From positions 124,001 through 188,000 of the forward strand of contig JOAZ01000006.1 of the NCBI GenBank assembly GCA_000720535.1: a DNA stretch of 64,000 nt, written 5' to 3'. Each line of letters begins with the position of its first letter. Position 1 is the first letter of the stretch. This DNA is from Streptomyces halstedii. Its GTDB lineage: Bacteria > Actinomycetota > Actinomycetes > Streptomycetales > Streptomycetaceae. Below the pieces are notes generated by a model. It had not been told where the DNA came from. It did no database searches and saw only the letters and a program-made list of their open reading frames with translations. The position numbers and the translations under genes were made by a program. Positions 7,832 through 15,863 of the stretch are shown in pieces.

Positions 7832-8327
7832 ACTGCTGCGCGGAGCCGAACGCACGGCGGTTCACCTGGAAATGCGTGACGTCTACAGCGTGGCTGACGA
7901 GGCGGGCAGCTTCGAACGTTTCAAGCGAACCGGCGAGGCAGATCTCGATCCCGACTCGGCGTTCTGGGTCGGCTGGACCTCGATCGTCCGCGAGACGGTA
8001 GGCCGCGGCGTGGAGATCCGTCGAGCACGTGTCGTTTCCGAGCCGGTGACCGACTACATCCGCTACGAACACGCTCTGACTCCGGTGAACGTCGCCGTGG
8101 GCGAGAAGGTGCGGTGGTTGCCTCGTCGGCTGGCGTCGGACATCGCTCTCCCTGGCAACGACCTTTGGCTGATCGACAACCGCAAGGTCCTCTTCCACTG
8201 GTTCACCGGGGACGGTGATTGGGCGGGACACGCCTTCAACGACATGCCGGAGGTGGTCAAGATGGTCTCCACGGCGTTCGAGACGGTCTGGGAGCGGGGC
8301 GTCCCGCACGCGCATTACGCCACCTGA
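7803..8327 (+). CDS. DUF6879-family protein
   Basis: A 174-residue protein matching the DUF6879 pattern. It begins with FAELLRGAERTAVHLEMRD, has a central RGVEIRRARVVSEPVTDYIRYE block, then RWLPRR and DLWLIDNRKVLFHWF, and ends near the C-terminus with the GHAFNDMPEVV region. The family is uncharacterised and almost always next to DUF5753 HTH regulators. It overlaps the upstream small gene by 29 bp; the HTH gene starts 27 bp after its stop. Base composition is slightly less GC-rich than the core genes, fitting an accessory location. Confidence 0.8.
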   Translation: MPQSVPDFAELLRGAERTAVHLEMRDVYSVADEAGSFERFKRTGEADLDPDSAFWVGWTSIVRETVGRGVEIRRARVVSEPVTDYIRYEHALTPVNVAVGEKVRWLPRRLASDIALPGNDLWLIDNRKVLFHWFTGDGDWAGHAFNDMPEVVKMVSTAFETVWERGVPHAHYAT

Positions 8328-8354
8328 CCGCGACCCGCATCGGACAGTCCGCTC

Positions 8355-9203
8355 ATGCCGAAGTCACCCTCCTCCAGCGCTCAAGCCGCCCGGGAAGCAG
8401 TCGCCGTGCGCCTGCGCGAACTCATGCTGGAGGCGGGGCTCACTGGTACAGAGCTCGCTGTCCGGTGCCGCTGGAGTAGCGCCAAATCCTCTCGGATCAT
8501 CAACGCCAAGACTCAACCATCGGATTCCGACATCCGTACGTGGTGCTCTGCCTGTTGCGCTGACGACCAAGCCGGTGACCTGATCGCGGCTTCACGGGCA
8601 GTGGAGTCGATGTATCTGGAGTGGCGACGACTGCACAGGAACGGCATGCGCAAGGTCCAGCAAGACTTTTACACTCTGCACGAACGAACCTCCTTGTGCC
8701 GGTCCTACGCGTCGAACGCGGTACCGGGCTTCCTGCAGACACCCGCTTACGCTACAGCGCTGATGGCCGGCATCACCGACTTCCAGGGAACTCCCGACGA
8801 CATCGCCGAGGCCGTCGTCGCACGCGTGTCGCGCAGCCGGTTCCTTTACAAGGGCAACCATCGCTTCGTTGTCATCCTGGAGGAGTGGGTTCTTCGCTCA
8901 CAGATCGCGGACCGCGACACCATGGCCTGCCAACTCCGGCATCTCCTCCGGACGATGCCGCTGCCCTCCCTGTCTCTCGGCGTCATCCCTTTCACAGCCC
9001 GGCGGAGTATTTGGCCGTTGGAAGCGTTCTTCCTGTACGACGACCAGCGAGCCCTTGTGGAGACGCTGACTGCGGAGATCAACGTCACGCAACCGCGTGA
9101 GGTCACCGACTACCGCAAGGCATTCGCCGGGCTCATGGAGACGGCCGTCCACGGTGACAAAGCACGAGCACTGATCAATCACGCGATCGACGCCCTTGGC
9201 TGA
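8355..9203 (+). CDS. HTH regulator with DUF5753 domain (second module)
   Basis: A 282-residue protein with an N-terminal HTH at about residues 17-65 (LRELMLEAGLTGTELAVRCRWSSAKSSRI) and a DUF5753 domain from ~95 onward (YASNAVPGFLQTPAYATALM, VILEEWVLRSQI, LGVIPFTARRSIWPLEAFFLYD). It is the third gene of the module with the small protein at 7568 and DUF6879. The HTH is only distantly related to that of the first DUF5753 protein at 6375, so the two modules are not a simple tandem duplication. Its probable job is to repress or activate its own module, with the partner proteins tuning it. Confidence 0.82.
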   Translation: MPKSPSSSAQAAREAVAVRLRELMLEAGLTGTELAVRCRWSSAKSSRIINAKTQPSDSDIRTWCSACCADDQAGDLIAASRAVESMYLEWRRLHRNGMRKVQQDFYTLHERTSLCRSYASNAVPGFLQTPAYATALMAGITDFQGTPDDIAEAVVARVSRSRFLYKGNHRFVVILEEWVLRSQIADRDTMACQLRHLLRTMPLPSLSLGVIPFTARRSIWPLEAFFLYDDQRALVETLTAEINVTQPREVTDYRKAFAGLMETAVHGDKARALINHAIDALG

Positions 9204-9382
9204 GTGCGCGCAAGACCGTGCAAATTCGTTGAGGCCACACCATCTGTCTCCTTAGCGTGTCCAGTGCCGTACGGGGCCGAAGAAGCACGGCTTGTGCAGG
9301 CGTGAGCAGTACCATCCGCCAACTTCTCAAAGCCACGGCAGGCGGCCCCGTACCACTCGAACCCGCCGAGAGGAGCACCACC

Positions 9383-9787
9383 ATGGACACCCTCACCATC
9401 GAGCGCCGGGAACTCGGCCGCTTCCTCACCATCGCCGGACAGCGCTTCGACAGCGGCGATCCGGCCCCCGAGATGTTCTCGCGGGCCGTGGACGCCGCAT
9501 GGCACCGGATGCTGGCCACCCCGGAGTACAGGGAATTCAGCAAGCAGCACGCCGGGGCCGTCCTGGGACACTGCGAAAGAGGCGGCACCGGGTCGATCAC
9601 ATGGGTCTCCGCGTACGAGGAGACGTACGGGCCTCTGCCGGAGATCTGGTTCACCGACGCGAGCGGCGTCCTCGACCACGCGGCGTTCGCCCGTTACCGG
9701 AACACCGGCACCGTCGTGGCGGAGTGGGACTGCGGTCCCACCACCGGCGACGGTGACGATGTCTCCCCGGGAACCACGACCCCGTGA
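9383..9787 (+). CDS. Hypothetical protein, first gene of a four-gene coupled operon
   Basis: A 134-residue protein without a recognised domain. It is helical in the first two thirds (ERRELGRFLTIAGQRF, AWHRMLATPEYREF), followed by WFTDASGVLDHAAFARYR. It ends in the conspicuous tail EWDCGPTTGDGDD, with one of two Cys residues. The ATG at 9383 follows GAGAGGAGCACC, a good ribosome site. The GTG of the next gene overlaps its stop by 4 bp. I do not know the function. The acidic Trp-Asp-Cys tail could be a recognition or modification site for the kinase or GNAT made from the same operon. Confidence 0.7.
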   Translation: MDTLTIERRELGRFLTIAGQRFDSGDPAPEMFSRAVDAAWHRMLATPEYREFSKQHAGAVLGHCERGGTGSITWVSAYEETYGPLPEIWFTDASGVLDHAAFARYRNTGTVVAEWDCGPTTGDGDDVSPGTTTP

Positions 9788-10419
9788 CCGTCGCCCACGC
9801 GGACGGAGCGTCCTGGCACACCGCTGGGGCGCTCCGTCTCATTGAGCCGAGCAGCACACGGCCGGTGACCGTGGACGTCGCCTCCTACACGGAGCGGATG
9901 ACGGCCCATTGCCCCTACCTCGCCCCCTCACTCGAACGCGGCCTGACCACCTGGACCGTCTACCGCGCCGAGGGCGAAGCGGACGCCGTGGAGGCAGAGT
10001 TGTTCCGAGCCGGGGTCCAGGCTGCCGAATGGCTACGTCCCCTGCTGCACCGGCCGCACGGCCTTCTTCGGTGCGAGAACATCGTCGTCGTGGGCGATGT
10101 CCCCGGTACCACGCATCGCGCGCTCGTGACCTGGCCGCACTGGGTGCTCAAGCACCTCTACGGGCCCCTCGGGCTCATGTTCGGGAAGTTCTGCGCGGGA
10201 GAGGAGGAGACCTCGACGGCCGGTCGGCGCATCCCGGCCGCCCCGGTCTCGTTCCTCCCGGTGCGGGCCGCCGTCCGGCGGCGTGACCCGCGCCTCCTCC
10301 GGGCGACACCCGACCTTGCCGCGGCACTCGCCGTGGGCGATGACGACGGCCGGGATGTGTTCGCTCACCTGCCACGGGACTGGAAGGACATCCGGACATG
10401 GGCACGGAGCACGCTGTGA
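9784..10419 (+). CDS. DUF6875-like protein
   Basis: A 211-residue soluble protein. I place it tentatively in DUF6875 from its length and the patterns VDVASYTERMTAHCPYLAPS, HGLLRCENIVVVGDVPGTTHRALVTWPH, LYGPLGLMFGKF and VSFLPVRAAVRRRDPRLL. No catalytic motif is obvious to me. The GTG start overlaps the previous stop (GTGA), and its last 22 bp overlap the kinase-like gene, so it belongs to a translationally coupled operon. Uncharacterised proteins of this kind are often seen beside biosynthetic or modification genes; a specific role cannot be claimed. Confidence 0.65.
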   Translation: MTVAHADGASWHTAGALRLIEPSSTRPVTVDVASYTERMTAHCPYLAPSLERGLTTWTVYRAEGEADAVEAELFRAGVQAAEWLRPLLHRPHGLLRCENIVVVGDVPGTTHRALVTWPHWVLKHLYGPLGLMFGKFCAGEEETSTAGRRIPAAPVSFLPVRAAVRRRDPRLLRATPDLAAALAVGDDDGRDVFAHLPRDWKDIRTWARSTL

Positions 10420-11297
10420 TCCCGCCTCCGGCCGAAGCCGTCGGCATCCTCGAAGACCGCTTCGGCCGCCCTCTCGTCGCGGACCCCGTCAGCCGCCGTC
10501 GCGGCTCCCAGGTCTGGCGACTGACCGGTGACCATGTGCGCGTGGCTCTCAAGGCCGATGCGCCCGAGGGCGGCACCGCCCGTGGCACGGTGAGCGAAGT
10601 CGGCCAGGAGGACGCGGCCTTGACCGCTCTCATCGGCTCCGGCGCGCTGGATCCCGCGTACCGGGTCGCGGCCGGGCCCTGGGAAGGCGGACGTTGGCTG
10701 GCCGTACGGTGGATCGGCGGGCAACCACTCTGGCGCGCCCTCTCGACCGCGCGTGATCCTGAGGGGGACGGACCCGCCGTGCGCCCCTGGCTGCTCGGCA
10801 TCGCCCGCACCTGGGCCGAACGCCTCGCCCTCGTACACGCCGCGGGGTGGACGCACTCCGATGTCCAGCCCACCAACACCCTCGTCGACGCGGGCACCGC
10901 CCACCTGATCGACTACGCCCTCGCCTGCGGCCCCACGCACGTCGACCGCCTGCCGTACCGGGGAGCACTCACCCACACCACCGCCCCCGAGATCGCGGAC
11001 CGTCTCCTCTCCACCGCACCCGATACACATGTCCAGGCAGAGTGGCCGGCCGACATCTGGGGGCTGGGGGCCTCGCTCTTCTGGTGCTGGACGGGTATCC
11101 GGCCCTTCGCCTATGAGGACGACATCCCACGTGAGGAGAAGCTCAAGGTCATCGCGAAGGCCGGGACGACCCCTCTGCGCGATGTGCGGCCCTGGCCGTT
11201 TCCCGAGTTCGAGGAAGCCGTCACCGCCTGTCTGGCCCCTTCCCCCCAGGACCGGCCCTCCGGCGCGGAACTGGCCGCGCTTCTCGGTGCCTTGTGA
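10398..11297 (+). CDS. Protein kinase-like protein with HSD/DYA motifs
   Basis: A 299-residue eukaryotic-type kinase fold without a membrane segment or extracellular sensor, unlike typical Streptomyces Ser/Thr kinases. Key positions: VALK with Lys52; candidate helix-C Glu at 67 or 71; catalytic loop H153-S-D155-V-Q-P-T-N160 (HRD changed to HSD); metal-binding D172-Y-A in place of DFG; and A196-P-E198 as the APE motif. All charged catalytic residues are present, so activity is likely, but the HSD and DYA substitutions are atypical and suggest a kinase acting on a dedicated partner or small molecule. It overlaps both neighbours (22 bp and 4 bp). Confidence 0.8.
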   Translation: MGTEHAVIPPPAEAVGILEDRFGRPLVADPVSRRRGSQVWRLTGDHVRVALKADAPEGGTARGTVSEVGQEDAALTALIGSGALDPAYRVAAGPWEGGRWLAVRWIGGQPLWRALSTARDPEGDGPAVRPWLLGIARTWAERLALVHAAGWTHSDVQPTNTLVDAGTAHLIDYALACGPTHVDRLPYRGALTHTTAPEIADRLLSTAPDTHVQAEWPADIWGLGASLFWCWTGIRPFAYEDDIPREEKLKVIAKAGTTPLRDVRPWPFPEFEEAVTACLAPSPQDRPSGAELAALLGAL

Positions 11298-11773
11298 TCA
11301 CGCTCGCGCTCCGACTCCTCACACCGGCCGACGCCTCTGCCGTCCTGCGTATCTACAGCGGAGCTTCGGTGGCATTCCTGGGGCGCCCCGCGATGACCGT
11401 CCATGAGTCCGAGGAGTACGTCGCGCCGGTGCGGCACCGGACCGGGTCCGTCTCCGTCTCCGTCGCGCAGTACGTCTTCGGCGTGGAGGTCGCCGGGGAT
11501 CTGGTCGGTGTCGTCAAACTCGGCAGGCGCCCTGGTGGTCAAGGACGAGTGGGCTATGTCCTGCGCGAAGACTGCTGGGGCCGTGGCTACGCGACACAGG
11601 CCGTCCAGCAGCTCATCACCTTCGCCTTCGTCACGGTCGGCCTCGACTCGTTGGGCGCCAAGGTCCATCCCGACAACGTCGCCTCGGGCCGAGTCCTGGA
11701 GAAGGCCGGATTCACTCCGCTCGGGATGCGGGGCCGCATGATCACCTACCGCCTGGCCGCCTCGACGGACTGA
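11294..11773 (+). CDS. GNAT-family N-acetyltransferase
   Basis: A 159-residue RimJ/RimL-like GNAT. It begins LRLLTPADASAV, has the beta-4 strand VGVVKLGR and the acetyl-CoA loop GYVLREDCWGRGYATQAV (Gly-x-Gly-Tyr/Ala), and ends with HPDNVASGRVLEKAGF, the hallmark end of this subgroup. It transfers an acetyl group to an amine, often a protein N-terminus or an amino-sugar. It is the last gene of the four-gene operon, and its GTG overlaps the kinase stop (GTGA). With a kinase and two orphans it could act in modifying one shared substrate. Confidence 0.85.
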   Translation: MITLALRLLTPADASAVLRIYSGASVAFLGRPAMTVHESEEYVAPVRHRTGSVSVSVAQYVFGVEVAGDLVGVVKLGRRPGGQGRVGYVLREDCWGRGYATQAVQQLITFAFVTVGLDSLGAKVHPDNVASGRVLEKAGFTPLGMRGRMITYRLAASTD

Positions 11774-11860
11774 ACGACTGGACGCGCGGCCCGCCTCGTC
11801 AGGCCGCAGGCCTCCCCAGGCCGTGCGCCGCAATGGCCCGCCCAGCCCCTTGCCCCCCGC

Positions 11861-13201
11861 TCACGCGCCCACGGCGACCGCGTCCACGGCCGGGGTGCGC
11901 AGGGTCGTGCGGGCGGTTGCCAGCGTCGTGCCGAGGGTCGCGGCGGTGGCGACCGCGACGACGGCCAGCCAGGTGCCCGGCCCCTGGTCCGGCAGCACCT
12001 GGTCGGTGCGGACCATGGTGAAGGGGATGATCCCCGCGACCCCCGCCACCGTGCCCAGGAACAGCCCGGTCAGGGTGAGGACCACCGCTTCGCAGCCGAC
12101 CGTGCCCAGGACCTGGCGCGGGGTGGCCCCCGCGAGGCGTTGCCGGCCGAACTCGCCGCCCCGGTAGGAGGTGGCCGCGTACAGGCTGTTGACGAGCATC
12201 ACGCAGGAGAAGACGACGACGATGCCGACGACGACGAGGTTGAGGGTCTCCACGTTCTTGTCGTCCACGGTCTTGGCCAGGCCCGACGCCGTGACCCAGT
12301 CGCTCTCGACGGCCTGGATGTAGAGGGTCGCGGTCGCGATGCCGGTGAAGATGATCATCGGCATGAGCACTCCGGAGAGTTCCGCGCCGCGTCGGCGCAG
12401 GTGACGTGTGGTCAGGTAGCCGCTCGCGCCGCCGACCCGGTCCACCGGTCCCTGGAGCCGTCCCAGGACCCTGCCGAGCAGGGACGGGGCGAGGACGGCG
12501 AAGCCCACGGACAGCAGGATGGCCCCGTAGGCGGGGAAGGCCATCAGCATCTCCTCGGTGCCGTCCATGGCGTACGTGGTCGAGATGCCCGCGGCTCCCG
12601 CGACCAGGGCGGCGGTGCCCGCGAGGGCGCGGCCCCGGCCGCCCCGCCGGGTGCGGGCTCCGGCGGCCGCCCTGGTGGCGCGGCGTACGGCGAGGAACGC
12701 GGCGCCCGCCGTGGCCAGCAGCACGATGCCGGTCCCGGAGCCCAGGGCGACCGGACCGAAGACCGGATCGACCCGTTCGGAGACCTGACCGCTGTCCTGG
12801 AACAGCCCGACCAGGACCCGTCCGCCGAGTACGGCGGGGCCCACGGCCGCCAGGGTGGCGACCGTGGCGACGACGACCGCCTCCCCGACGACCATGCGCG
12901 TGATCTGGGCGGGGGTGGCGCCGGTGCAGCGCAACAGGTGCGTCTCCGCCGCTCGTTGGCGGACGTTGACGGTGAGGGTGGAGGCGATGGCGAAGAAGAC
13001 GAGGAGGGAGCCGTAGCCGCCGACCACGCTCGCCGAGAGCGTCAGCGACTCCGCGCTGGCGTCGTCGGTCCCGGGGGCGGCGGCCGTGTCGAACAGCGAG
13101 CTGAACGTCATGATGATCACGGCGCCGAGGAACGCGGAGAGCAGCGTGGCGGCGAAGCGCCCCGGGCGCTGCCGGACCGAACGCAGCGCCAGGAAGAACA
13201 C
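11861..13201 (-). CDS. FtsX-type ABC transporter permease
   Basis: A 446-residue MacB/LolE-like permease with two FtsX domains and about eight membrane segments. The first domain contains the RQRAAETHLLRCTGATPAQI coupling helix, and the second RGGEFGRQRLAGATPRQVLGTV, where the permease meets the ATPase. It starts with GTG at 13201, 3 bp after the ATPase stop, in one transcript. Systems of this type export peptides or hydrophobic compounds, or pull lipids from the membrane; substrate unknown. The length suits a complete single-polypeptide permease that acts as a homodimer. Confidence 0.87.
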   Translation of the reverse strand: MFFLALRSVRQRPGRFAATLLSAFLGAVIIMTFSSLFDTAAAPGTDDASAESLTLSASVVGGYGSLLVFFAIASTLTVNVRQRAAETHLLRCTGATPAQITRMVVGEAVVVATVATLAAVGPAVLGGRVLVGLFQDSGQVSERVDPVFGPVALGSGTGIVLLATAGAAFLAVRRATRAAAGARTRRGGRGRALAGTAALVAGAAGISTTYAMDGTEEMLMAFPAYGAILLSVGFAVLAPSLLGRVLGRLQGPVDRVGGASGYLTTRHLRRRGAELSGVLMPMIIFTGIATATLYIQAVESDWVTASGLAKTVDDKNVETLNLVVVGIVVVFSCVMLVNSLYAATSYRGGEFGRQRLAGATPRQVLGTVGCEAVVLTLTGLFLGTVAGVAGIIPFTMVRTDQVLPDQGPGTWLAVVAVATAATLGTTLATARTTLRTPAVDAVAVGA

Positions 13202-13204
13202 GGC

Positions 13205-14107
13205 TCACACCCCCGGCAGCGGGTCGCCCTGCGGATGCCGGGCGGCGGCCCGGTCCCCGAGGGGGTTCACGCCTTGCCCAGCCCGGTCCCCGAGGTGGGC
13301 CAGGCGTTCCGCGGCCCGGTCCCCCAGGTGGTTCACGCGTTCCGCGGCCCGGTCCCCCAGGTGGGTCATGCGTTCCGCGACCGCCTCGGCGGTGGGCGCG
13401 CGCAGTTCTCCCGCCGGCCGGCCGTCCGCGAGGAACACCACGGAGTCTGCGTAGGCGGCGGCCACCGGGTCGTGGGTGACCAGGACGACGGTGCGGCCGT
13501 GCAGCCGTACGGTCTCCCGGAGCAGGGTCAGCACCTCGCGGGCGCTGCGGGTGTCCAGCGCGCCGGTCGGCTCGTCGGCGAAGATCACGCTCGGCTCGGT
13601 GACCAAGGCGCGGGCGATGGCGACGCGCTGGCGCTGTCCGCCGGAGAGTTCGTCGGGGCGGTGGGTGAGGCGTTCGCCGAGCCCCACCTGGGTGAGGATC
13701 GTCCGGGCGCGTTCCTGGTCGACGGGTCGGCCGGCCAGCCGCAGCGGCAGGACGGTGTTCTCCGCCACGGTGAGGGTCGGCAGCAGGTTGTACTGCTGGA
13801 AGACGAAGCCGATGCGGTCCCGGCGGAACTTCGTGAGCGCCGCCTCGCCGCCGCCCGTCATCTCCTCGCCGTCCACCACGATCTGCCCCCGGTCGGGGCG
13901 GTCCAGCCCGGCGGCGCACTGGAGGAGCGTGGACTTCCCGGAACCCGAGGGGCCCATGACCGCCGTGAACGTCCCGGCGCGCAGGCTCAGGCTCACCTCG
14001 TCCAAAGCGGTCACGGCGCCGCCCCCGGTTCCGTACACCTTGCTCACCGACACCAGCCGCAGTGCCTCGGCCGACCGCCGCGGAGGTCGCCGTCTGCGAG
14101 CGAACAT
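13205..14107 (-). CDS. ABC transporter ATPase (LolD/MacB type) with repetitive C-terminus
   Basis: A 300-residue ATPase. Walker A is GPSGSGKST, the Q-loop is in VFQQYNLLP, the signature is [15 protein letters not shown], Walker B is [12 protein letters not shown], and the H-loop is VLVTHD. All are intact. After the ~225-residue catalytic domain it carries an unusual tail (residues ~242-286) of four 11-residue repeats close to [11 protein letters not shown]. The start at the ATG at 14107 puts a basic leader (ARRRRPPRR) before the core domain; GTG 6 bp upstream is an alternative. It is divergent from the cstR-like gene and co-transcribed with the downstream permease. Confidence 0.87.
   Translation of the reverse strand: MFARRRRPPRRSAEALRLVSVSKVYGTGGGAVTALDEVSLSLRAGTFTAVMGPSGSGKSTLLQCAAGLDRPDRGQIVVDGEEMTGGGEAALTKFRRDRIGFVFQQYNLLPTLTVAENTVLPLRLAGRPVDQERARTILTQVGLGERLTHRPDELSGGQRQRVAIARALVTEPSVIFADEPTGALDTRSAREVLTLLRETVRLHGRTVVLVTHDPVAAAYADSVVFLADGRPAGELRAPTAEAVAERMTHLGDRAAERVNHLGDRAAERLAHLGDRAGQGVNPLGDRAAARHPQGDPLPGV
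13251..13382 (-). repeat. Four 33-bp in-frame tandem repeats in the ABC ATPase gene
   Basis: Units begin at 13251, 13284, 13317 and 13350. Each begins, on the + strand, with CGGTCCCC and encodes an 11-residue unit of the form (M/V/L)[10 protein letters not shown]. Units 2-4 are nearly identical; the unit nearest the stop is more diverged. Copy number probably varies between strains. Confidence 0.9.
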
Positions 14108-14265
14108 GACCGTCACCTTCCCCTCGTCCGACGCCTGGTGCGCCACGGTGACGACGCTACGGAGAGGGCTCCTCCGGTACACGGGGCGTACACACCCGAG
14201 TGCGGGGTGGTGCTGGGTGCACCCCGGCCGGACACTGCCTCCCGCTCGGGAGCGGGCACGGTAAG

Positions 14266-14581
<316 letters not shown>

Positions 14582-14661
14582 GGCGCCTGACCTGAGGCGC
14601 CTGGCCGGAGGCTTCCGGCCGGAGGCCCGAGGCCCGGTGCCGCGACCCGGGGTCCGGCGCG

Positions 14662-15402
14662 TCAGACGACGGCGTCCACCAGCATGACGGCCGCGACGCC
14701 CAGCAACAGGACGGCGAAGACCTGTTGCAGCCGGGCCCCCGAGACCTTGGCCGCGAGCCGCCTGCCGTCCCACGCGCCCAGGATCGCGGCTCCGGCGAAG
14801 GGCGCGACCACCGCCCAGTCCAGGTCGGCGGCCCCGCCGGTACGGGTCATGAGCGAGGCCAGGGAGTTGGTGGTGATCACCAGCAGGCTCGTCCCCACCG
14901 CGGCCTGCATCTCGAACGCCAGCACCGTGACCAGGGCGGGTACGGCGAGGAATCCTCCCCCGACGCCCAGCAGTCCGGTCAGCGCGCCGAGCCCGGCGCC
15001 CGTACCCGCCGCCTTGAGCGGCCGCACCTCCTTCGGCGCGGCGGTCGCCGGGCGGAGCATCCTGACCGCGGCGAGCGCGGCGACGGCGGCGAACGCGGCC
15101 GTGAGCACGGGCTGCGGCAGCCGGGTCGCGGCCGCCCCCGCCAGGGCCGCCGGTACGAGACCGGCGGCGGCGAAGGCCGCTCCGGCCCTCCAGCGCACGT
15201 GCCCGGCGCGGGCGTGCGCGTACAGGGAGGTGGCGGTGGTGGCCGCGACGATCAGCAGGCTCGCCGTGGTCGCCGCGGCCGGGGTGAAGCCGAGCAGATA
15301 GATCAGGGCGGGCACGGCCAGGACGCTGCCGCCTCCGCCGAGCGCACCGAGCGCCAGGCCGACCACGGCCCCCGCGACCAGGGCCAGGACGAGCACACTC
15401 AC
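14662..15402 (-). CDS. tauE: TauE/SafE-family sulfite/sulfonate exporter
   Basis: A 246-residue TauE/SafE protein with about eight membrane segments in two homologous halves. Each half begins with a Gly-rich motif: ALGGGGSVLAVPAL near residue 20, and LLGVGGGFLAVPALV near 145. In cst loci this protein is thought to export sulfite or thiosulfate made by the oxidising enzymes. The GTG start overlaps the rhodanese stop by 4 bp (GTGA), so the two are translated together. It converges with the cstR-like gene 80 bp away. Confidence 0.85.
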   Translation of the reverse strand: MSVLVLALVAGAVVGLALGALGGGGSVLAVPALIYLLGFTPAAATTASLLIVAATTATSLYAHARAGHVRWRAGAAFAAAGLVPAALAGAAATRLPQPVLTAAFAAVAALAAVRMLRPATAAPKEVRPLKAAGTGAGLGALTGLLGVGGGFLAVPALVTVLAFEMQAAVGTSLLVITTNSLASLMTRTGGAADLDWAVVAPFAGAAILGAWDGRRLAAKVSGARLQQVFAVLLLGVAAVMLVDAVV

Positions 15403-15764
15403 GCCGTCGAACCGCCCCGGCCGCGCCCGCCGGTGACGGGAAGGCCCGCCCGCTCCCAGGCGATCATGCCGCCCTCCACATCCAGGGCGTCCACTCCCCG
15501 CCCGGCCAGGAGCTTCGCGGCCTGCCGGGAGCGGTGCCCGGAGCGGCAGACCGCCACGACGGGACGGCCCTCGACGGCGCCGGGGAGAGCCGCGCCGGCC
15601 AGCAGACGGGTCAGGGGCAGGTGGACCGCGCCGGGAGCGTGGCCCGCGTTCCACTCGGAGACCTCACGTACGTCCAGCAGGACGGCACCGCCCGGGGTGC
15701 CGGTGCGGGTACGGGCCTCGGCGGGGGTGAGCCGGCCGGTGCCACGCCGGAAGGGGTTGCGCAT
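15399..15764 (-). CDS. Single-domain rhodanese sulfurtransferase
   Basis: A 121-residue rhodanese with one domain: LLDVREVSEWNAGHAPGAVHLPL in the first half and the active-site loop CRSGHRS, with the persulfide-forming Cys, around residue 74. It moves sulfane sulfur between thiols and would supply or consume persulfides together with the CstB-like enzyme upstream and TauE downstream. It is separated from the CstB-like gene by 99 bp containing a TTACG array, so it may have its own promoter as well as read-through. Confidence 0.87.
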   Translation of the reverse strand: MRNPFRRGTGRLTPAEARTRTGTPGGAVLLDVREVSEWNAGHAPGAVHLPLTRLLAGAALPGAVEGRPVVAVCRSGHRSRQAAKLLAGRGVDALDVEGGMIAWERAGLPVTGGRGRGGSTA

Positions 15765-15782
15765 GATCGTTTCCCTGGTTCT

Positions 15783-15810
15783 TTACGTTACGTTACGGTA
15801 CGTTTCGTTA
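15783..15810 (-). repeat. Pentanucleotide TTACG array upstream of the rhodanese gene
   Basis: Read on the + strand this is TTACG three times, then GTACG, TTTCG and TTA, a 5-bp period over 28 bp. It lies 19 bp before the rhodanese ATG, in the 5' region of the rhodanese-tauE transcript. A 10-bp (two-unit) phase would suit a DNA-binding protein; a slippage-prone tract is the other reading. Confidence 0.6.
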
Positions 15811-15863
15811 TGCTGGCCGGGCCGCCTCGCGGTCCTTGTGCCGCAGTCGGCCATCAGTCACCG

